The notes below the pieces were generated by a model, which was not told where the DNA came from, did no database searches, and saw nothing but the letters and a program-made list of their open reading frames with translations. From positions 1 through 13,942 of the forward strand of contig JAGDMJ010000042.1 in NCBI GenBank assembly GCA_017860555.1: a DNA stretch of 13,942 bases. The letters run 5' to 3'. The stretch comes from Bacteroidota bacterium (GTDB lineage: Bacteria > Bacteroidota > Ignavibacteria > UBA10030 > UBA6906). Below, one piece after another: positions 8,071 through 13,942 of this stretch (positions within the stretch are counted from its first letter, which is position 1; every line of letters starts with the position of its first letter). The translations under genes were made by a program, and so were the position numbers.

Positions 8071-8150
8071 GCGCTCCGTTAGGAGCGGTGTATGGGTAGC
8101 CAATCGATAGCCGGTGATATTCGAGCTCCGTCAGGAGCGACGTATTTCTC
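8071..8150 (+). repeat. Right pair of GCTCC...GGAGC palindromic repeats (plus orientation)
   Basis: Two plus-strand copies of the same unit: GCTCCGTTAGGAGCG at 8073-8087 followed by GTGTATGGGTAGCC, and GCTCCGTCAGGAGCG at 8125-8139 followed by ACGTATTTCTC. The cores start 52 bases apart. The last copy runs up to the stop codon of the minus-strand mannosidase gene (TCA at 8149-8151). With the left pair this makes a large inverted arrangement centred near 8035. It resembles REP/BIME-like intergenic elements, some of which act at transcript 3' ends; that role is inferred here. Confidence 0.75.
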
Positions 8151-11100
8151 AGTCCCCAGTTCTCTTCGTCCACACACGTACGAACTTTGTCTCATAAGGT
8201 CCGAACGATACCGTTGTCGCCTGACGGAGTTGCCGGCCCAGCGCATCCACCTCTTCGATCGTCCATCCTTTTGCTCCCTCCGAACCTGCGAACATGGTGT
8301 TCTTCCCTGTCACTTCACGAAGATGAAGGATCACCCCTTCCTTTGCGGGTCTTGTACTGACCAGGAGCAGGGAAGACGGGACGAAGGGCCATGCAGACGC
8401 CGTCCCGGGCAGCGATGAGGCGGCGTTTGCTCCCGGGAGAACCCGCGAGACAAAGGGGATCCGGGCTCCCCAACCGAACCGGGCGGCGAATGAATTGCTT
8501 GTATCGGGATCTGACGTGAGGACATAGCTCCACGACATTTCTCCCTCCTGACTTGCGCGGAAATTCGTGGTCCAGTAGTTGTTCAGGACCCAGGAGAAGA
8601 TCTGCTGTGTTGCCGGTTTTGCCCCCGGATCGTAGCGTCCGGTATTGATCCCGCCGAATTGCATCAGCGGGATTTCGTCGCTCGTCAGGATAATCTGTGC
8701 GTCCGCGCCGCGGAGAGCGGCAAAATTCTGTACGGCGTTCCAATCGGTGGCCGTACCCGGAATCTGATTCTCCCCCGGCATCACCATCCCACCCTGAGCT
8801 TCGAACCAGAGCTTTCCCCCTTGAAGCGAGAACGGGAAAGCGACATACACTGCCTCGGGATCGGTTACCGGCAGCTTGCGAGCTTTGAAGACGAGGTCGA
8901 TCCGCTTGACGGTTTTGAACAGCCGGATTTCGCATGTAACCCCGTCGTCCTTCGCAAAGCCGTTGCTCGAACCGCTCAGCACGATACTCTGCCAGAGAGA
9001 GCCATCGATCCCGGGCAAGATGCGCACATCATGGAGGCCTTCACGCCTGTAGTTGCCGAGCCGTAGCTGTTCCATGTGGCTCCGGTCCGAGAGCTTCTCG
9101 TAAATGAATTCGCCAAGCTGCCAGGAGCGGGCAGGATCGAGGATCTCCCGCCCGAGCGTGCGGTCAAAAAGGCTCTTGATCGCTCCCTTCTTTCGGTCAA
9201 CCACCAGGCGGTAGAAGGAATTCTCAACCGTATCGGAAGGGGTGAACCGGGGTTCCCCTTTGCGGCTTTCGCCGGTCGTGATGATCCGGTAGGTAGTATA
9301 TCCCAGCGGAGGCACGTCGGTGACCCACAGGGCCCAGTAGTTTCCCTCAGAACGGCTCTGCACAAGCTGAACAGGTAGGGCCCTGTTCTGGCCGTCCACG
9401 ATCCGGAATTCCCGCTCTTTCGGGAGCACCTGATTGTCGGCGTACAGCAAATGCATCCCCGACCGTTTCCAGTTCAGGGTGTTGAACACCACCACGCTGG
9501 GTTCCACGGAAGCGGTGAGGAAAGGCTGAAGGTGGCCCATGGCCGATTCGCGCAGCAGGCGGCTCTGCATCACCGCCTGCCAGGCGTAGGATGATTTTTC
9601 CGACCACTGGACCTGGGTGTTCTCGGCCAATGGATCCGAGATGCTTTCGGCCGCCCCGAACGTGTGCTCGTTATAGAAGTGGAGATGATCCGCGACCGAC
9701 CGGATCTGTTGCAGGACCGCCTGTGGAAGCGAGGCGCCGAACAGCTGTGCCATTGACAGAAGGCCTTGATTCACGATCAGGTCCGCCTGTGTCTGGCGGC
9801 CCGCTGCCGTTTCGCGCACCGCGCAGCCGAAGCCGTCGGTCCACCAATCCGGCCATGCGGCGCGGAAGACCGGCAGGCTCTTGCCATGTTCCGCTTCGAC
9901 CCATTGGAGATATTCATGCACCGTGGCGGTCCGGAGCTTCGGCCATTCATATGTCTCGTTCCACCGGCGGATATTCTCGGAGGCGAACGTTGATGGCGGC
10001 GAGTTGTCCGTCAGGTAGCCGCTGTGCTGCATGCTGATCCTGTCGTAAGGATAGCCGTCCGATTCCAACTGCCGGAGATATTTGGGAAGAGTGCGCTCGA
10101 TGAGGACAAAGTTGTCCGTATGAATATTCGAGAAATTGCCCGTCATGTAGTGATCCGCACGGAAAGCAAGCACACGTTTCCCGGATGGGGATTCCCACCA
10201 GAAAGGCGTGGGAACCTTGAACGGCTTCAGTGCCCGGGCGGCATTGATCCCGGAGGTAACGTACTTGATCCCGAGGCCGTGAAAGTAATCCACAAAGCCC
10301 CAGGCGTAACCGTTGACATCATCCTGCATCGCGGTGCGGACAGGCAAACCCAGTTCACGGAGCGCGGCAATCGGCTCGAGGGAATGTACGAGAGCGTTCT
10401 CGTCGGCGACTTCTGCCCAGTTCAGAAGCATCCCCGTCACCTCAATGCGCCCTTCCTGCACACGCGTCTTCAGGCGGGCAATCTGCCGGGGAGGCCGTAC
10501 CTTGAGGTATTCACGCACCGCCCAGGAGGTCTCACAGGTCCATCGGAATTTCGCCTCATCGGGATAGCCATCAGTCCGGTCGCAATAGTCCAGCGCATAG
10601 TCAATATAACGCAGGTGTTCGGCGAGTATTTCGGTTTGCGAGCGCGTGTACCCGATATCCGTGTGCGTGTGCTGAACGAAATAGATCGTCCAGTGCCTGG
10701 CCGGTGTTAAGGTTGCCGAAGCGGTCCTGCGGGTCTTGCCCATTTCAAGCCCAACCTGCACGGTCTTTTCCGCGTCTACTGGCGTAAGGTGAACCGTGTG
10801 CCTGGTAACCCCGAAAGGGACATTGATCTTTTCCGCCGGCAGTCCGGGAACCGTCAGAAGGGCCGTCGTGGCTTTGCCAATGTTGACAATCTCCAGATCA
10901 AGTGGCTGGACCGATCTTTTCTTGACCCGCATGATGACTGGCCGTGACGATGCCGTGACGCCCTCTTCAAGCGGGGAGGTGAAAGTCATCACCCATGCCA
11001 TGCTCCTTGCGTCTTCTCCTGTCATGCGGAGCGCAACGGGTTTCCCAGGCGTTGCCATGCCCGGAGGCAAGCTCAGACGCATGAAGCCGAAATGATCCCC

Positions 11101-11544
11101 GGCGCGGTCAACCATGATGGTCTGGAACTGCAGAAATATTCCCCCGGCTCCGGCAACTTCCCAGAAATCACGGGATGAGGTGGTGAATGTCGCAACGTCC
11201 TTTCCGTTTACCGAGAGACGGAATTGTTTTTCCCCGATATTGCTCCCCAAACCTGCAAGCCAAATGAACGCGACAGTGTCTTTTGCCGCCTCCGGCACTG
11301 CCTGGGTCTCCCAAGCAATGGAGCTCGATCCGTCAGTCGCGCGAGCAAGCAATGCTGTGCCGGAAGAGGCAATCGGCGACTCGTATGCAATACTATCCCC
11401 GGAGAGTGTCCTGAAATAACCTGGCAACAGTTCTTGTTCCTCGAGTGGTTGGCCGGTTCCCTTTCCCTGGATACCAACGGAGAACAGCACGACACCGATT
11501 GCGATCCTGCGAATTGCACGACGAACACTCATGGACAGCCTCAT
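8149..11544 (-). CDS. Secreted GH38-type alpha-mannosidase with N-terminal beta-rich region
   Basis: An 1131-aa exported protein expected to cleave alpha-mannosidic bonds with a metal-dependent retaining mechanism. The ATG at 11544, 16 bp after the upstream stop, leads into an arginine-rich n-region and a hydrophobic core (IAIGVVLFSVGI). The ATG at 11532, with AGG 6 bases ahead, is an equally plausible start. The frame stays open to 11646, but that extension would overlap the upstream gene. Residues about 35-275 look beta-rich and I cannot assign them. The GH38 catalytic part spans about 282-566: HTHTDIGYT with His294 and Asp296 as expected metal ligands, and QDDVNGYAWG with Asp409 as likely nucleophile. 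AAWPDWWTDGFG (562-573) also resembles polysaccharide-locus members of the GH38 fold. YNEHTFGA contains the probable fourth metal ligand, His627. A helical segment (about 586-666) and a large GH38 C-terminal beta region (to about 1126) follow. All key residues are present, so activity is likely. Some relatives are filed under DUF5054, so mannose specificity is not certain. Confidence 0.85.
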   Translation of the reverse strand: MRLSMSVRRAIRRIAIGVVLFSVGIQGKGTGQPLEEQELLPGYFRTLSGDSIAYESPIASSGTALLARATDGSSSIAWETQAVPEAAKDTVAFIWLAGLGSNIGEKQFRLSVNGKDVATFTTSSRDFWEVAGAGGIFLQFQTIMVDRAGDHFGFMRLSLPPGMATPGKPVALRMTGEDARSMAWVMTFTSPLEEGVTASSRPVIMRVKKRSVQPLDLEIVNIGKATTALLTVPGLPAEKINVPFGVTRHTVHLTPVDAEKTVQVGLEMGKTRRTASATLTPARHWTIYFVQHTHTDIGYTRSQTEILAEHLRYIDYALDYCDRTDGYPDEAKFRWTCETSWAVREYLKVRPPRQIARLKTRVQEGRIEVTGMLLNWAEVADENALVHSLEPIAALRELGLPVRTAMQDDVNGYAWGFVDYFHGLGIKYVTSGINAARALKPFKVPTPFWWESPSGKRVLAFRADHYMTGNFSNIHTDNFVLIERTLPKYLRQLESDGYPYDRISMQHSGYLTDNSPPSTFASENIRRWNETYEWPKLRTATVHEYLQWVEAEHGKSLPVFRAAWPDWWTDGFGCAVRETAAGRQTQADLIVNQGLLSMAQLFGASLPQAVLQQIRSVADHLHFYNEHTFGAAESISDPLAENTQVQWSEKSSYAWQAVMQSRLLRESAMGHLQPFLTASVEPSVVVFNTLNWKRSGMHLLYADNQVLPKEREFRIVDGQNRALPVQLVQSRSEGNYWALWVTDVPPLGYTTYRIITTGESRKGEPRFTPSDTVENSFYRLVVDRKKGAIKSLFDRTLGREILDPARSWQLGEFIYEKLSDRSHMEQLRLGNYRREGLHDVRILPGIDGSLWQSIVLSGSSNGFAKDDGVTCEIRLFKTVKRIDLVFKARKLPVTDPEAVYVAFPFSLQGGKLWFEAQGGMVMPGENQIPGTATDWNAVQNFAALRGADAQIILTSDEIPLMQFGGINTGRYDPGAKPATQQIFSWVLNNYWTTNFRASQEGEMSWSYVLTSDPDTSNSFAARFGWGARIPFVSRVLPGANAASSLPGTASAWPFVPSSLLLVSTRPAKEGVILHLREVTGKNTMFAGSEGAKGWTIEEVDALGRQLRQATTVSFGPYETKFVRVWTKRTGD

Positions 11545-11560
11545 GACAGTGGAATATGTG

Positions 11561-13942
11561 TTAGTGGATAATGACTTCATCAGCGAAGAGCCACGCCTTT
11601 CCGTGATACTCGAATCCAGGATGCCAGGGGGGACACAGGCCGACATTTTTCGCCCTGACCCTGACGAAGTTGGCGGGCCGCTTCTCCAACATGACGGTGT
11701 ATTCCTTCAGGAATATGCCATCCGTTCGCTCGTGTTCGTTGGCGGTCTTCACGTCTCCGACCTTCTCGAAATTGGCCCCGTCATGGGAAAGAAAGAATTC
11801 AACGTGTTCCGGGAGGAAAATCCAGGCCCGGATGTCCTGGAGCATGGTAACCCGGACATCCTGGATTTCTTTCTTTCCCCCGAGATCAATGACGATGTCC
11901 ATGTCATTGAATTCAAAACCCTGAAAATAGCTGTCAAAATAGGTTGACCCCCGCATACCGTCGACCATATTAAGGGGCCCTTGTCCGGGCCATTTGTCGC
12001 TGTACGGCAAAAGGTACTTTGGCGGAGGGTAGAGCGAGCGCATGTAATGCGCTTCGCCTGTCACCGTAGCACTGCCCGTTCCCGGATAGAACAGGGCGAC
12101 TTTGATGGTTGCCGGCTTCGTGAGAGAGAAGGGGCCGCGATAGAGCGGTGAGGTCCTGGTCGGTTCGGATCCATCCGTGGTGTAGCGTATTTCGCTCCCG
12201 TCCTCGAGGACAGGACGAATGTCCACCAGCGAGCTATCGAAAAAAAAGAGGTTCCCGTCGAAGCTCAGACGCGTGATCGGGGAGATCGCTGAGACCTCGT
12301 CAGAGCACTCTCCGGGCTGCCCTGCCTCATCCACGGCGCAAACCCTGTAGTAATATCGACGGTTTGGTCTGGCGCTCTCGTCCGGATAGATGATATCCGC
12401 GTACTCCCGCAATTCCCTCGTCACCGTTGAATATCCGTGAGGAGTAACATGTGTGAATTTCTCCCGGGCATCAATTTCGATGAGCTTGTGGATATCGTCT
12501 GGAGTGACGCCCGGGGTCTCGCTTCTGAAAATGCGATAGCGTGTAACGTCGGACTCTATGTTGGTAGAAAAAAGCAGACAGATGTAGTTGTAGGTGCTTA
12601 TCGGGCTTACCGCTGTTGCCTCCAGGCCCAGCACTTTGTTCGGGGGAGAGTTCTTCTCCGAGGCCGGAAGGGTCGTGACGCGGACCGGCCCGCTCGGCGT
12701 GCTCCGGCTGTTCAACGGTCCGACCGCTTCAATCCGATAGTAATATGTCGTTGCCGGTTCGATCCGGTTATCCAGCCATCCGCCGAGATTAGGAGCTGGC
12801 CGGTCGTTGTAAGCCGGTTCAGTCGTCGTTCCCACGCAGGCTGCAATCGACGGGATGAAATTCTCTGTCCTTCCGCGGTAGATACGGTAGTAACTGGTGC
12901 GTTTTTCATTGGTTCCCTTCCAGGAAAGCGCGACCTCCCTGTCCGATGTTGCCCGGGCTTGTACCGCCGCCGGTGGTTGCAGCGCGCCTGGCTGTGCGGG
13001 AACGATGCGGATGGTCTTGATCCCAAAAGGGGCAATGGAGAAAATGAATTGGTTCTTGTTTGAAACGGGGAAAGAAACCTCGCGGTCATCCTCGACGAGA
13101 TTGGTCTCCACTGCCCGGACGATGCTTTCAAAGAGGGGCATCTGAACGCGGACACGTGATGCTTTTCCTGCCAGCTCGAAGAAGCGCAGGATGAAGCCTT
13201 CCCCATTTACTTCGGCAGGCTTGAACGTGCTGCAGAGCACGTTATCATTGTCAACAGTCAGGAAACTGTGTTGTGTAGCAGGAAGAAGACCCTGATGCTT
13301 CCTCTCCACAAGGAACGTTTCGAAGGGATGAGAAGCGTCCCAGCCGAAGGCATAGGCCTTGCCTGCAACCCAATCTCCGTCATGCGCTCTCATGCTCCAT
13401 CGAAATGTCGCCTGTCCGGGTTGAGAAAGGGGAATATTGGTGAAAAACATATTGTTCATGAGGTAAAGGGAGACACAACTCTTCGCGGGTTTTGTTGCGT
13501 CGAATTCGGCATCGTTCGGTTTAAGCCACAAAGCAGCCCGGGGTGTTCCATACACCACAAGGGGAGCATTCACTGGTGCCAGCGTCACGCCATACCGGCT
13601 ATTGGAGAAATCGGAGATGTGCTGGATCCCGAAGAAGCTCGAGGTCGATCCCTGGAACTGGTGGGCCAGTGGCTCCACTACACCCCCTGGCAGGTCGTGA
13701 TGGATCGTGAAGTCCGGTATGTTCAGCGGCAGCACATAGAAGAGTGCTTCCTTGTTCTGCGCCGTGGACTGCTTGAGCAATCTCCCGGATTCCGACTTGT
13801 CCAGATCAACGATAAAATCAATTCTGTCGGAGTTTTTGTACAGGAGTACCGACTGCCGAATGGACCGGCATCCCTCCGCGGCGATCCGGGTGACGACCAC
13901 TGATGCGAGCGGACCGGTGAAGAACTCCTTGGAGATCATCCG
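11561..13942 (-). CDS. C-terminal part of a GH38-type protein with FN3, chitobiase-C-like and discoidin modules
   Basis: The frame is open from the window edge (first codon 13940-13942) to TAA at 11561-11563, giving the last 793 residues; the N-terminal catalytic part is outside. Approximate modules by visible residue are as follows. 1-315: GH38 C-terminal beta domains (RQSVLLYKNSDRIDFIVDLD, FSNSRYGVTLAPVNAPLVVY, NMFFTNIPLSQPG). 320-425 and 433-553: two fibronectin type III modules (TTYYYRIEAVG; RRYYYRVCAVDEAG). 565-630: a chitobiase/hexosaminidase C-terminal-like module with YTTDGSEPT. 645-792: a discoidin (F5/8 type C) domain that probably binds glycan (DIVIDLGGKKEIQDVRV, AWIFLPEHVEFFLSHDG, FVRVRAKN, KAWLFADEVIIH). 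This suggests a large secreted mannosidase-like enzyme with several accessory binding modules. It lies directly upstream of the second GH38-type gene, 16 bp apart, so the two are probably co-transcribed. Its discoidin end is the closest relative in the window of the remnant at 600-858. Confidence 0.85.
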   Translation of the reverse strand, partial: RMISKEFFTGPLASVVVTRIAAEGCRSIRQSVLLYKNSDRIDFIVDLDKSESGRLLKQSTAQNKEALFYVLPLNIPDFTIHHDLPGGVVEPLAHQFQGSTSSFFGIQHISDFSNSRYGVTLAPVNAPLVVYGTPRAALWLKPNDAEFDATKPAKSCVSLYLMNNMFFTNIPLSQPGQATFRWSMRAHDGDWVAGKAYAFGWDASHPFETFLVERKHQGLLPATQHSFLTVDNDNVLCSTFKPAEVNGEGFILRFFELAGKASRVRVQMPLFESIVRAVETNLVEDDREVSFPVSNKNQFIFSIAPFGIKTIRIVPAQPGALQPPAAVQARATSDREVALSWKGTNEKRTSYYRIYRGRTENFIPSIAACVGTTTEPAYNDRPAPNLGGWLDNRIEPATTYYYRIEAVGPLNSRSTPSGPVRVTTLPASEKNSPPNKVLGLEATAVSPISTYNYICLLFSTNIESDVTRYRIFRSETPGVTPDDIHKLIEIDAREKFTHVTPHGYSTVTRELREYADIIYPDESARPNRRYYYRVCAVDEAGQPGECSDEVSAISPITRLSFDGNLFFFDSSLVDIRPVLEDGSEIRYTTDGSEPTRTSPLYRGPFSLTKPATIKVALFYPGTGSATVTGEAHYMRSLYPPPKYLLPYSDKWPGQGPLNMVDGMRGSTYFDSYFQGFEFNDMDIVIDLGGKKEIQDVRVTMLQDIRAWIFLPEHVEFFLSHDGANFEKVGDVKTANEHERTDGIFLKEYTVMLEKRPANFVRVRAKNVGLCPPWHPGFEYHGKAWLFADEVIIH

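Larger units (their letters stand above)
7745..8148. other. Convergent intergenic region without a convincing gene
   Basis: About 400 bases between the end of the receptor gene (plus) and the end of the mannosidase gene (minus). It holds a perfect hairpin at 7775-7817 and a mirrored cluster of four short palindromic repeats between 7921 and 8150. Short open frames here run through the repeats, lack family signatures and are treated as chance. A run of six T at 8050-8055 has no clear stem before it. The stretch 7820-7920 shows nothing I can name. Confidence 0.7.

Noticed and set aside
7921..8150. CRISPR array suggested by regularly spaced short palindromic repeats
   Set aside because: Only two copies per orientation, the copies are diverged and the orientation flips in the middle. 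The interval between cores is itself partly conserved and no cas genes are present.
11545..11646. Upstream in-frame extension of the mannosidase gene to 11646
   Set aside because: It overlaps the end of the preceding gene in another frame, and the added residues carry no signal-peptide character. The hydrophobic export signal begins after the ATGs at 11544 and 11532.

Overview
The window reads as a carbohydrate-degradation and uptake locus from a Gram-negative bacterium of the Bacteroidota/Ignavibacteriota/Chlorobiota (FCB) type. The grounds are a TonB-dependent receptor with an N-terminal carboxypeptidase-regulatory-like domain, a run of secreted glycoside hydrolases with Sec signal peptides, and an intergenic GCTCC...GGAGC repeat family. 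No rRNA, tRNA or taxonomic marker is present, so this assignment is an inference. The sequence is probably from a metagenome-type genome.

Plus strand, 1-7744: a closely spaced series that looks like one operon. (i) The C-terminal end of a large glycoside hydrolase with a galactose-binding-like jelly roll (GH106/GH2 type), running in from outside the window. (ii) A collapsed gene remnant at 528-858 that keeps a start, a signal-peptide-like segment and the last ~85 codons of a discoidin (F5/8 type C) domain, but no body. (iii) A GH29 alpha-L-fucosidase (869-1974) with an internal, frame-breaking deletion that removes the expected nucleophile region. (iv) An intact GH3 enzyme with a PA14 insertion (2063-4744). 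(v) An intact 991-aa TonB-dependent receptor (4769-7744). No SusD-like gene accompanies the receptor.

Convergent intergenic region, 7745-8148: no convincing gene. It holds a perfect 14-bp-stem hairpin just after the receptor, and four copies of a short palindromic repeat arranged as two pairs, each with a ~51-52 bp period and the pairs in opposite orientation.

Minus strand, 13942-8149: two tandem GH38-type proteins separated by 16 bp. The first (partial at the window edge) is a GH38 C-terminal region followed by two FN3 modules, a chitobiase-C-terminal-like module and a discoidin domain. The second is a 1131-aa secreted GH38-type alpha-mannosidase with recognisable metal and nucleophile motifs and an unassigned N-terminal beta-rich region.

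Together the genes suggest stepwise trimming of a heteroglycan (mannosidase, fucosidase, beta-glycosidase and possibly rhamnosidase activities) with TonB-driven uptake. The substrate cannot be named from this sequence. I see no new biochemical system. The most notable features are two adjacent genes that both lost internal segments, the relation between the discoidin remnant and the tail of the opposite-strand mannosidase, and the mirrored repeat cluster.
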